A DNA stretch of 64,000 nt from Gremmenia infestans (Eukaryota > Ascomycota > Leotiomycetes > Helotiales > Hamatocanthoscyphaceae), in NCBI GenBank assembly GCA_032629725.1, contig JAFEVB010000015.1, positions 124,001 to 188,000 on the forward strand. Direction: 5' to 3'. Positions within the stretch are counted from its first letter, which is position 1; each line of letters starts with the position of its first letter. Shown in pieces: positions 23,743-34,936 of the stretch. Under the pieces are notes generated by a model. That model was not told the DNA's origin. It saw only the letters and a list, made by a program, of their open reading frames with translations, and made no database searches. The position numbers were made by a program, and so were the translations under genes.

Positions 23743-25018
23743 TACGCTATATCACATTACAATACCAGTACGAATCTTCGAAGGATTGGTGTGGTTGCGT
23801 AGATTTTATCCGGAATATTACGCGCAACAATCAAGCCTTTGTTCTTTGCTGTGGCGAAAATGTAGGTTCTAGCCGCAAGATCAGGATCTGCGAAATGACT
23901 TGCTGGATCAGGTTTTGTCGTATCGTTGACGCAGCGTTCTATATCTTTTCAGATAGTACCTATAAGTAAATATACCCCATTAGCAAATTAGCCCAACGAA
24001 CCAAACCAAAGCCTCTCTACTTCTACTCTTGTCAAATCTATCACTCTATCCCTTCCCATTACGCATCCCCAAACTAGCCACGTCCCACGTCCTCTTTTGC
24101 TCTCAGTCGCCACAAAGCCATACAAACACCCATGACGACCCAACCTCAGCCCCTCCCACCCCAAGAATATACGAAAATAAAAACTCACAAAGCCTCAAGC
24201 TCTACACCCAAAACCCCCGCATTAGCCTTTTCCCCGTATACCTCCAGCTTACACAGATATATATTCGTACCTTTCCTAACGAAATCCGCCCTCGCAATCC
24301 CCCTCCTAATCTCCCCCTCGTCGCTCATCCCCGCATTACCCATAAACGCCTTGTGTAACCGTGGTTGGAAGTATGCGTAGCCTAGGGGGTAGGAACGGCC
24401 TAGATGTAGTAGTTCTTTGGTTTGGTTAGCTCATGTAGGTGCTGTGCTGTGCTTAATGTAGTGAGATGAGTGAGTGGGTGGATGGGTGGGGAGGGAGAGA
24501 GGGAAATGGGGACGGACGTTTGTAGATGGTAAGTACTTCTCGGCGGAGAGTTGGGTTGGTCATTTTAAGGAATTGAGGTATTGGATGAGGATTTCGGCGT
24601 TGGAATGATGTTGGAGAAAAGAGTCAACAATATCATCACTAACTAATTATTAAGAGGAAGCTTGGTGATGATGGGATGGTATCGAGAGCGGAAATGCGGC
24701 CGCCTTTGACCCGAGGTTGTCACCTAGCCTAGGTACGTACCGTACCAGCGTACCTATCCTTCGTAGAGGTTATTTGGTTGACTTTGTCTTTTCGTCTTTT
24801 CTTCCTACAAATATTACAGGATCAAAAACTTGTATTTTATACGGAAGAACTATAATGGAAAACTCCTCTTATTAATGCTCTCTTATTTATTTAATCGTTT
24901 CGGAGGGTTTGAAGTCCCGGTCGAGTGGTACCCTTAACGGGCTACGGCTCTTTGGCGGGGAAGCTTCAACAGCTCTTCCTTACTCAACTCTCTCAATCTT
25001 CCATTCCCAAACCTCAAA
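23743..25018. other. Intergenic region, methyltransferase to hotdog gene
   Basis: 1.28 kb. It holds the 3' end of the methyltransferase gene, one small candidate reading frame (24132-24380, listed separately), and promoter-like sequence with CCTAGGTACGTACCGTACC at 24728-24746 upstream of the hotdog gene. Confidence 0.5.
24132..24380 (+). CDS. Candidate small hypothetical protein (82 aa)
   Basis: The ATG sits in a fair fungal context (ACACCCATGACG). The product begins MTTQPQPLPPQEYTKIKTHK and has a hydrophobic C-terminal half (RYIFVPFLTKSALAIPLLIS) that could be a single membrane segment. No family recognised. A second overlapping frame (24029-24358) is equally open, so the frame may be chance in C-rich DNA. 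No intron signals. Confidence 0.25.
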   Translation: MTTQPQPLPPQEYTKIKTHKASSSTPKTPALAFSPYTSSLHRYIFVPFLTKSALAIPLLISPSSLIPALPINALCNRGWKYA

Positions 25019-25965
25019 ATGAAACCCCGACTCCCAATCCCCCTCCACACCTCCCCACGGCATGCCATCCCCCAGAAATCCGTCCAATGCCTCCGCAAAT
25101 CTTCCTCAAACCCCGCTCCATCCTCCAACGAACCCCTTCCCCCCACCCCTAACCCCCGCTGGCTCAGCGACATGAAAGCCCGCCTAGGGAAATGCATCAT
25201 GTTCGGTGGTCTTGACGCGCCCAGCATAGCCAACGCCGCGGGCGCCCTACGCATCCTAGCTACCGAATGGCGCTCCCTCGTTGCCGGGAGCGAAGGCTTC
25301 CTCGTCGACAAGAAACGCGCCGGCCTGCTACGCCACAAGGTCGTCTGGGGGGAACAGGACTCCATGAGCCACGTCAACAACGTCACGTATGTGCGTTGGG
25401 CCGAGAGCGCGCGCGTCAATTGGGCGAATAACTATGCGGTGCATTTCGATCCAGCGCATAGGAGGGAGTGGGCGGAGCTGAGTATGCCCAAAGGGATTGG
25501 GATGATTTTGAGGAGTATTAAAACGGATTATAAATTTGTAGGTTTTTTTCTTTTTGTTGTCCCATGTGGCTATGGAGATTGGAGTTTCTGGTTCTGGTTC
25601 TGGTTCTGATGGTTGAGCAGCCTATGACTTATCCGGATCATATCTCCGTCTTCCATAAACTGCATAGCATGCCTAAGCCCACAGACTCGCATTTCGTCCT
25701 CGATGTAATGATTATCTCGGAACTACGGCAGCGGCCTGCTGCGAGATGTGTCGAGGAAAACGTGGTGTATGATTATAGAAAAGGCCAGAAGACGCCGCTT
25801 CCGCCTTTTATGCTAGACGCGTTTCGGAAAACATGGGAGGCGCAGGAGGCTGAGAAGGAGAGGGTTGAGGAGAGGATGAAGGATGTGCTGTGGGCTGTTA
25901 GGAGGGTAGAGCAGAGGACATGGGATAAAGAAGGGGCGGTGGAGGATATGGGAGGGACAAAGTGA
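25019..25965 (+). CDS. Hotdog-fold thioesterase-like protein, probably mitochondrial
   Basis: Exons 25019-25537 and 25621-25965 with an 83-nt phase-0 intron (GTAGGT ... GAGCAG); 287 residues. The N-terminus (MKPRLPIPLHTSPRHAIPQK) is basic, S/R-rich and lacks acidic residues, like a mitochondrial targeting peptide. The 4HBT-type hotdog signature is at about residues 110-136 (WGEQDSMSHVNNVTYVRWAE), with the D..HVNN..Y..W.E pattern of acyl-CoA thioesterases of the FcbC/YbgC type; the second half (TYPDHISVFHKL, then VVYDYRKG) completes the fold. The C-terminal about 45 residues are a charged helix (EAEKERVEERMKDVLW). Fungi carry several such uncharacterised proteins. Substrate unknown, though hydrolysis of an acyl thioester is the family expectation. 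Confidence 0.82.
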
Positions 25966-27111
25966 GGGCTGATTTAAGGGCGTAGATGGTTGCATATAAA
26001 GGCGTATGAAGTATGTATATATGTATGTATTGGGACATTACTGATATAGATAGCAAGAAATCTGTTATGACCTAGCAAGCATCTTAGCTGGCCTTTGTCC
26101 CGCGAAATGCTAAACATGTTTCTGTCAATAGCTAAGTGGTCAATGCCTGTCGACATGTTTGCAAAGTCAAGGCTTCGTATTCTTTCTGAATTAACTTTCT
26201 ATCAACATTCTATTAGATTTCAAAGCAGATGCAGTACATAAGCATGATATATGCCTACTTTGCTTGTTCGACCTCCTTGACCTTCATAACCAAGTACGAA
26301 GGCGAAATTCCAGTGAGTAGGTGAGAAAGTAAGAAACAAAGGGATTAGGCTTTTGTTGGCGTTATGGGTGCAAGGAGCGGTGTTAGGTGGAGGGGGATAT
26401 ATGTGAGGGTTCTTCCTTGTCTGTACTTTGATTTTAGGGTTCTCCCTCTCTTGCAAGACCTCTGAAATTGACGAATGATTGGAGCTCATCGTAGCCATCC
26501 ACTTGATAGCGCGGGTTCTGAAGCTCTTACCTGTATGGAGCGGCGTGGAGTTGAAAAGTTCTATAGAATCACTTGCCGCGAGCGTCTATCCGCTGGTGAG
26601 ATGCTGGAAATGATGATGGACAAGTACGAGAATGTTTGCAGGGGGTGCTTGGAGTTCGAGGGCGGTGTCCTTGAAACGCTGTGTCACGTGGTGGTGTACA
26701 AGATCCGGTATATTGCCTCCCTTCCACGCAATTTGTAATATCGTCTTCCCTTTTCCTTTACATGACTCCTCCTTGCAAACCCTCGAGCGGAAAAGTTGGA
26801 ACGCGACTTCTCACTGATCTTGCCTCGACCCATTCCATTGTCTGAAAGTCTTTCTCGGATCATTTGACATCTCAGACATAGCAAGGTAAGCAGCATTTGT
26901 AACACTTCTTGCATTCTGTTTCCAAAAATCTGTCCAATATAGGATTCAATTGCAGAGATCTACCCTCTTCAAAGCTGATGGAACGATCTAGATTCACTTA
27001 AGACATCTCTCCCACCGCAACATCATTCTTCAACAACTCATAAACACAAGACCGATCCCGCGAGACTAATACCCAACACTGAACATCTGACTACGCCCAG
27101 AGCCTCTTACA
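25966..27111. other. Intergenic region, hotdog gene to MYND gene
   Basis: 1.15 kb. It holds the 3' flank of the hotdog gene, short unconvincing frames at 26220-26498 (minus) and 26475-26738 (plus), and a probable 5' leader of the MYND gene from about 26950, which is rich in C/A as in fungal 5' UTRs. A CTCACTGATCTTG stretch near 26810 resembles a branch site, so an intron in the leader is possible. Confidence 0.4.
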
Positions 27112-28714
27112 ATGACATCCACCATCTGCGCTATCTGCAAAGGACCAGCAAATGCTAAGTGTACTCGCTGCCGAAGTGCATTTTATTGTTCACAGGCCTG
27201 CCAGAAGATAGACTTCCCGTTGCACAAATTGCTTTGCTCTAAGATAGGAACGTTCGCTGAAGAAAAGCCACGGCCTAGCGATTTGCACTATCTAGCTTTG
27301 CTGTTTCATGAAAAGTCCAACCTCCCAGGATTGGTTTGGGTCGAAGCAAATGATAACCATGAGACGGATGATAAAGGCAATGTTATCGAAGCGGGTTGGG
27401 ACTGCGCAAGTGGTGTCCTACCTTACATGTCTGGCAGCATCGGAAGGTATATAATTCCCCCGAGCACTTTATTTACTTATCAAGACACGTTGAGTATAAT
27501 TCTGTTTCGTCGTCTCAGGAATTAGGAGATATCAGAAAGCAGACCAGAAATTCAAACATTTTGGGTACACTGTACTGACTCGGCGAATCTGTAGGCCCAC
27601 TGTTCCAAGTCACAACCCACACAACATCGAAAACTATGTTACAGACGATCTTAGAGAACACAATAAAGGAAATCAATGCCTCGCACACCTGACCGACGGC
27701 TACGCTACACGCGATGTATCAATTACTTCCATCATGCAACATGACTGGAATGGTCCCAGGGTTGTTGTTGGCTTCACCGAGAGAATTGGGGATGGGACGG
27801 TGTTGAAGTATCGGGACGTTACACTCAATGATCTCCGGGCTGCCCTCGACGATGTCTCCACGAACCTGAACATCTTCGATAGTGGGAAAAGCAACCCCTT
27901 CGTTGTCCATGATGGCAACGATTGGACCAAAGCCGTTAAGGTTAGCTGCACAGGCGACCGGAAATTCTTGGGAAAGGCCCAATACCGCCAAGTTGAAATC
28001 AGGAAGGACCACCCGATCTTCTTTGCGCAAGATGATACTTCCACCATCTCAAAGAACATGGGATTCACTTTGCTTGTGAAAAAGTGTGCATTTGATCCTG
28101 CGTGGGTTTTGAAGGTGGATAGAAAGCCCAATTTTGATCCCTTCTCCAACCGTCAAGCCTTACAAGTTTTAATCAATGCCAACCCATCGGATGAGAACGA
28201 ATGGTGGGGCAGAGTTGAATGGCCAAAATGGGACAATGGACAAGACCCGACTGTTCTCTTCGCCAGAGAGGATCAAAACGACGTCACAGTACATCAAATT
28301 GCCGCGCTTTCCTCATACTGCCAGAACGTTGTATGGGGTAAAATGAACGATGAGGATGAGGATGACGAAGAGAAGAGGGCCGCGGTCGTTCAGAAATATG
28401 CCAGCGCAGAGGCTTTCAAGAGTTACTTTGTTAGATATTGCCAAAAGAGGTGTTCTCTGGGCGAGGAAGGCTGGGCTGATGCTAAGCCTCCAGCTCCTGC
28501 TGATAAGCAAGGCGGGGTGAGTGGCTGGGATCGTCTAAGGTATCGGACTATGGATTTTTGTGGTTGGGATATCAATCACAAAGGATCTGATGCGGTGGAG
28601 GAGAAAGAAGAGAGTGATAAGATAACGGAACTTGAAGGTATGGATCTTGATGAGTCCGAGGGAGAAGAGGGCTACGAGAATACAGACTCTGGGGGTATGG
28701 AGCTTGATGAGTGA
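27112..28714 (+). CDS. MYND zinc-finger protein of unknown function
   Basis: Exons 27112-27446 and 27526-28714 with a 79-nt intron (GTATAT ... GAATTAG); this acceptor is chosen because the earlier CTCAG leads to a stop. 507 residues. A perfect MYND finger occupies 6-42: C6, C9, C17, C20, C26, C30, H38, C42. The middle region has no domain I can name but reads cleanly (YVTDDLREHNKGNQCLAHLTDG; FTLLVKKCAFDPAWVLKVDR). The C-terminus is acidic (EGMDLDESEGEEGYENTDSG). MYND fingers bind proline-rich peptides, and fungi have many such proteins without assigned roles. Function is not inferred beyond protein binding. The other MYND-linked family in the window (DUF4470) is unrelated beyond the finger. 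Confidence 0.85.
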
Positions 28715-30527
28715 TGATGAAGAGAATGGTAAGGATCCGAGTGCTGGAAGTTTGCCTGGAAGAGCAAAAGGAGACGCCTTTAAGGAATGTTTAGGTTCGC
28801 TACCTATGACAAAATGCACCCAGTCTTGCTACGATTAAGGGTAGGAAGTCAGCGGCACAGTATAGTACAAATACATCAGTCCAATGAACCAGACTCGGCA
28901 TAGAGAACTAGCAATACTTCCTATTACTTCATATGTGAGGAAATGATTCTTCAATTATAATTACTACTAGAGCTTTAGATTGTTAATATGAGAATAAATC
29001 ACTTAATAATCACCCTTTTTCTTCATATTCCATGATTTTAGCAGGGTTTTTATTTCGCTTATTTTCAGGGGTCATAATCGATATCAAATGACTAAGAGAG
29101 CCAAGAAGGAATACCACCCCCTCTCCGTTGAGGAAAACGCGCCGGAATGGATCTGCGGTATTTTGTAGTACGTTTGATCCCAATTCCGCCATGTTCATCT
29201 CCAAGAGCCACCCTCGGACTACCGGTTACTACCGATTCCAACCAACATCGTCCTTGAGAAGTATCATCAAACACAAAATACAATTCCAGGTTGGAAGACT
29301 GCAAATAGGCTCCAGCTTCTTCCTAGCTCATCGAGCATATTACTACCATCATGAATTATTTTACATATCTTCCCTTCGAGCTCACATCCGGAATCCTTAC
29401 GCTTTTGCCCGTTCCGGATCTGTTGGCACTGTTACGTGAAGACTTTTGAAACTACTATTCCTAGTCTACGTAGGCCTATTGCAAATATTGCGAGAGTAGA
29501 TGTTCCGAGGGTAACAGTGTGACATGCAATTATCAATCACATTGATTAGTGAGATTACTACAACAGAATTCCACAGGACAACGTGAAATTAATCAGGTGA
29601 TTCAGGCGTTATTGTGTCATTAAATCGAAACTGCGTCCTTTTCCACTGCGAATTCTACGCCAACAACCCCAATCTGCGAACACCCCCCCCTCTCAGCACT
29701 ATCCTCAATTTTCGCCTCTATACACGCTCTGGCCATGTGCTTTCCAAATTCAACCACGCAATTCTGGATGTGATTGGAATGATTGATATCCAATGAACTG
29801 TAAAATGCGCGAAGTATTGTTCGACCTTGCTAAAGGCCTTATCTCCTACCTTGTTCTATGGCCATCTCTGCAAAAAGAAGAAGCCTCCCTCCCAGTGGAC
29901 ACAATAAAAGCGGCACACCATTTATAACGGGGAAGCAGATTAAAGAGCCCAAATGTCCATAATCTTCAGTTCTTCTGTGGGGAATCCATAAAACACTGTA
30001 GGAGTTATGTACATTATGTATAATGTCAACTTAGAAGGAAAGTGACCAGGTACTGATGGCTAATGAGGCTGAAGAATGGAACCTCCTGTTTCTCCTATTT
30101 GCTTGCGAAAATGCCATTCTTAGTCAATTGAGATCAATTTTCTAACGAAACGTATCTCATGAAATGGAGATGAGAAAATGATTGCACAAATATCATTATT
30201 TGGTGTTGTGGTTGTCAACAGGAGTGAACTTTTAACTTTTAAGAGGGGGAGCGTGGCGTGGGTCCAAGTTAAGGGGTCTCGCTAAAAGCTATACCCCTGT
30301 CAACTTTAAATCTCCGCATGCAAGGCAAGATAAGTTCCTAGCAACGCGTTGCGCTGCAAGAATTCAACGTCACATCACCCAGCAACGTCCACAAACACCA
30401 GACATCCCGGCCTACAGTGCGCATCCTCTCTCCACACGTATTCGAAGACGAGACCATCTACCATAATCTCCGATCTTCTTGCGCCACCCATTTTTGCCCC
30501 TAGTCAAGTCAGTCATCAGTCGCAAAC
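28715..30527. other. Intergenic region, MYND gene to THO1-like gene
   Basis: 1.8 kb without recognisable genes; open frames at 29128-29439 and 29614-29796 lack domains. The last 200 bases (C/A-rich) look like the THO1-like promoter and 5' leader. Confidence 0.5.
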
Positions 30528-31378
30528 ATGGCCGACTACACCCAACTCAAGGTGCCAGACTTGAAGAAACTGTTGCAGGAGCGTGGTTTGACGCTATCTG
30601 GTAACAAGGCGGATCTCATTGCGCGCCTGTCAGAACATGATAAGAAAGATGGAGGTGGTACTGGTAAGGCTATCCCTCTTGCGACGTCCTGCCCTTGATG
30701 CGCTCATACTGACATATCCATCTTTTGGCAGCTGGTGAAGATGAAATCGACTGGGATGAAGATGACAAGGCTACAACAGCGCCAGCTGCTGCTGCTGTTG
30801 CCGCTGGAGGTCAAGGACAAGTCGCAAATCCGACTGCGGTTCCCAATCAAAAAATCGATACCGATCCCTCTGCGACTACCGATTTAAAGGTCACCGGCGG
30901 AGATGCAGTACCAGTAGCAGCAGATGGCGTTATCGCGACATCAGGCGCAACAACTGCAGACGCTGCTCCGATTCCAGAGGAGCCAAAGGAGGATTTCAGC
31001 ATTGGTATTCAACAAACCGACGCAGAAAAGGAGGCAGCAAGACGCGCGGCACGGGCCAAACGATTCGGCATATCAGAGGATGACGAAGCGACGAAGTTAG
31101 CAGAACGGGCAAAGAAATTCGGCGTGGAGACTAAAGAGTCAGTTGTTCAGGGTCTAGATTCTGCTTTGCCGGAACGCAGACAAAAGAGGGGAAGAGAGGA
31201 AAAGCAGAGTCAAGGTGGTCGGAATGCAAAGAGACAGACACCGGATCGACGAACGGGACCAGGACCAGGACCGAAGCCCGCGGCAGCCGCTAAAAAGCCT
31301 TCAACACGTGTCGTCGATGATCCGAGTGAGAAAGCAAAGGCGGAAGCACGAGCGAAGAGGTTCGAATCGGCTGCTTAG
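30528..31378 (+). CDS. THO1: Tho1/SARNP-like SAP-domain protein
   Basis: Exon 1 is 30528-30663 and exon 2 is 30732-31378, separated by a 68-nt intron (GTAAGG ... TTGGCAG); 260 residues. An N-terminal SAP motif occupies about 3-38 (YTQLKVPDLKKLLQERGL, then GNKADLIARL), which binds DNA/RNA. An Ala/Asp-rich linker follows, then three copies of an RAK(R/K)F(G) motif (RAKRFGISEDD, RAKKFGVET, and RAKRFESAA at the extreme C-terminus), with an RK/G-rich stretch between them. This matches yeast Tho1 and human SARNP, nuclear mRNP factors that bind the TREX helicase Sub2/UAP56 during mRNA export; in SARNP the repeated FG-type motifs contact UAP56. The assignment rests on SAP plus repeat architecture. 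Confidence 0.88.
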
Positions 31379-34300
31379 ATCAAATCGAATATGTCACGGA
31401 TGGGCAAGACAATTTTCCATTGCCGTTTACTGGAGGACTCTGGCTTGGCTGTATAATAGAGAATATGAAAAGTTACTTGGCTATGATCAATTGGAGGCTA
31501 TGGCGTTTTTCAGACCTGGGGATCGGTTCCCGTCATGGCGTGTTTGCACCGCGATTCACCTTCATTTTCCACTGCTATTTCTGGCGGCTTGCAATATTCC
31601 AAATCGAGGAGATTCAGATACACAAACATATGGTGCGTCAAGTTTGGTGGATTATGGCTTGCTGTGGCTTTTCTGAAGGAGGGATTTTGAACTGTCGTCC
31701 ACTCTTTCATTCAGGGTCCAGCTTGCCGCGGATAAGAAATCCGATTTTCCTTCGGAATTTTCACTTTGACTAAGTTGAATAGTCTCTACGCGAAACGGGT
31801 AAGGACCAATGAGTGTCAAGAACAGGACTTTGATGTTGCAATAGGCTTCCGGGAGCGGGGCCTGTCCGTCACTTGTTCTAACACAACTAACGTTCTGCCT
31901 CACGGCCCTTTAACTTGGTTTAAGGGGAGTTTTTGGGTGGTTTTGGTGGAGGCTCAATGACGAATGAGAGTTTGAAGACATAACTTGCTGACTTAATAGG
32001 TTGAAGCGGTTGAGTGCTGACCCCCAAAACAATACACAGAAAAGAGGACTGTGCCCTTTTACAGCATCAGTTGGGAACAAGACGGGAAGAGTTCCAAATA
32101 GAGGTTCCCTTCACGTCGCCGAGCCATAGAACTTCAGAAAGGCCCTAAGACTGTTGTTGGAAGAGTGGGTTCTGCACACCACTTCGTCGTCACGTTATCA
32201 TTTCTCGTTCCAAGACCAAAACGCCACTTCACCACCGTCTGCCAATGAGCGTTCGTAAGCGCCCCTGTGACAGCGACTCTGCCCTGCTAGACCCTCTGGA
32301 CCCTTTACGCCTCGTCGATCTGTCACAAATGGTTATTTTGGGCTGACATCTCGAAAGTCTCGCGAGCTAACGATCAAATGCTTCAAAATCTTGCCTGCCA
32401 CGTCAATCGCATGAGTAATATCAAAGTCTTCAACTGTGGCGGGTGCATATGCAGAGACTTCGCCACAACGATAGACGCCGCCAGCGCACAGTCGCCTTGA
32501 TGCGCTAATCATGCGCGCTTCAGCTTCGCCGGGAACGTGATCTACGATCTCCTAGAACCTGCCTGGGAGCGAGGAGCGAGGCGAGGCGAGGCGAGGTCAG
32601 CCGTCAGGCTTCCATCATGCGACAGACAGCTCGGAGCTTGGTCTACCTTAAGCTCAAGTGCCTCAACAAAGACATAACGTAGATAACCCTTTATTTTAGA
32701 CAAGATTCTAAGGATCGGTCCGTTTGGTAGGTATCGAGACAAGTTCAGTGTTTCCCGAAAAGGTCAGGCATCAAATCAAACGTCGCAATTGCAGGTAGGC
32801 ATCTATTGCCGGCTGCGGGGACCCCTGCCAAAACTCTCAACGACTTCGCAACGTGCGACTTTCCTTTTCCGGCTGCTATTATTATCGTTAATTATTATTA
32901 CATGTGTACTCCGTACGAGTAGATAGCAGCTATCGCGCACTAATAATTGGCGTACAGTATTCGTCTTCAAACCCCAACTCCCTTTATGGAGCCCTACCGG
33001 TAGTCTACGGGTAGGGAGAAACATCAGGGTCTGTGGGTTATCGAAGTTTTAAGGAGGTTCCCAGGGAATTTCGCGAGCCGCCATGAAAAGTCAAAAGATT
33101 CATTGGACGAGAAAATCCCCTATTCGACCAATGAGACCTGTCTACAGCTCTAGACTGCTGCATGGATTACAGAAGCCCATGGGCATTACAACAAGATCCT
33201 GAAGGATAAAAGGATCGTGGTAATCAGGGGTCATTGTTGGGCCATTTACGGCTCTGGCCGCCACAATAATATAGTCCAACCTTGCTGGTGCCCGCCGGGA
33301 AGACAGTGCTTACTTGATTGAGCGAGGCGACCCGGATAGCGACCGCGACGGTGCCTGTGTTACAACAAATGGTACGCCGTTGCGGGGACTTGACGTGAGC
33401 AAAGTACCAAGTACCGCTGAAAGCTGACGGTTGTTCTCGGGCTTGAGCGATGAGACAGGCCAACGGGGCCTCAAAAGAGGTCCAATGACAAGCACATGAT
33501 CGTGAAAGAAGCGCACACAGCCGCAGACCAGCCCAGCGCCCGCGGCTTGGAGATGTTAGTCTTAGAGATGATCACCAAAATAGACTCTTTGCGACAAGCG
33601 CCATCGCGCCCCAAACCGATCCTGGCCGTTTCTCACCCCACTTTTCCCTCCTGTGCTGACTTAGCCCGCGAATGAAGCCCCGGCGTCTATTGTATGGATC
33701 TTCCCACTCTGATGCCCCTCGTTCCCTCCTTACCAACAGAGTTCCTATGGGCGAGGAAAGCTCACCGCTCCACGAATGATTTCTCTCTGAGCGACCTGCC
33801 TGCACCTTATAGGTCTCGAGTACTTGCAACTTGCAGAAGCGTTAAACGTCCTGCAGGATGGCGCAGCAGCTTTTCCACTTTGCACGTACGGACTACTGCG
33901 TGAAGTCGTTTCGTTGAGTTTGCCCTGCTTCTCTTGCCCCGAATGTTCCATGTCTTTTCCATGCGGCCAACATGACGCGACTCCATGGATCTTTTTCTCC
34001 TGCAGAGGGCCTCTCTAGGTAACGACCGCCGGCGACTCCAGTGGCATTGGACTTATAGGCACGTTATTATTGCTCACTATCCTGGAAAATGGGGCCCGAC
34101 GCCACAAGAAAACATACCTACCCAAGCCTCTTCTACTTCGCAGGCTTGACAGCCACAGACTGAGTAGTCGCGATATTTCAATCTATCTCCCCCACTCAAG
34201 GGCATTGACCTCATATTCTCAAGGGTCAGCCCCTCCTTAAGCTTGTACATCCCGCACTTCAGCACTTTGTTCGCAAAAGGGCTTGCGTTACTAAAGTAAC

Positions 34301-34936
34301 AGCGGCTCGCTCATCTACCAACTAAACTTCGTCTCTGTTTTCTGGCACACACGCGATTGTTAGTCCCCACAAATCCATCTACCATCCCTGATCCACGTTC
34401 GAGCCTTAAACATCGAGGTCGCCCCCCCGCAAAACTGGCGCATTTTATCATTTTTGCTCTGTTGCTACTCAAGAATTAATTATCTTTGTCTTTTGCATTC
34501 CCTTCTATCGTCACACATATTTCGCATACCCTGGAGGTTCATTCTATATTTCAGCCTATTCAAAACATTGCCTGGCTATTTGCACGTGCGAGTACGAGGT
34601 ATATTGGCCACCACCCGCCACGCCTAATTACTACTGCATCCTTTGAATCGCAGCGACATTTAGAGCTCTCGCGTGCTTGAAGCTTCCTTCCCTTTTAGAC
34701 ATCAGTCCCCACGGACGAACTAGGTCTGATCTGGTTGTATATTAACTGGGGTGAGCGTTCGTCAGCCAAGACTTTATTTCAGTATACTGATATTTTTAGT
34801 TTCTTTCATGTTGCTCTGAAAACTTCGAATTGCGCCGCACATTACCCAGGAATGTTGTATATACATCGATATCCTAATTTATAGCGTTGGACTACAGCAC
34901 AGCACGAAGCAGTGATGAGGAGATATTAGGAACATA
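31379..34936. other. 3.6-kb gene-free region upstream of the giant methyltransferase-like gene
   Basis: No coding on either strand that I can support. The frame at 31420-31773 lies in the THO1-like 3' flank and has no domain. A short tandem GAGGC/GAGGCGAGGC repeat is at 32570-32597. From about 34300 to 34900 the strand becomes pyrimidine-rich, like a long 5' leader of the next gene. A regulatory or noncoding transcript is possible but not shown. Confidence 0.45.

Noticed and set aside
26475..26738. Frame of 87 codons (MIGAHRSHPLD...)
   Set aside because: No recognisable family; overlaps a second frame and has no leader or intron signals. Could be chance.
31420..31773. Plus-strand frame of 117 codons after THO1
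   Set aside because: Lies in the THO1-like 3' flank with no domain; also overlaps another open frame of similar length.
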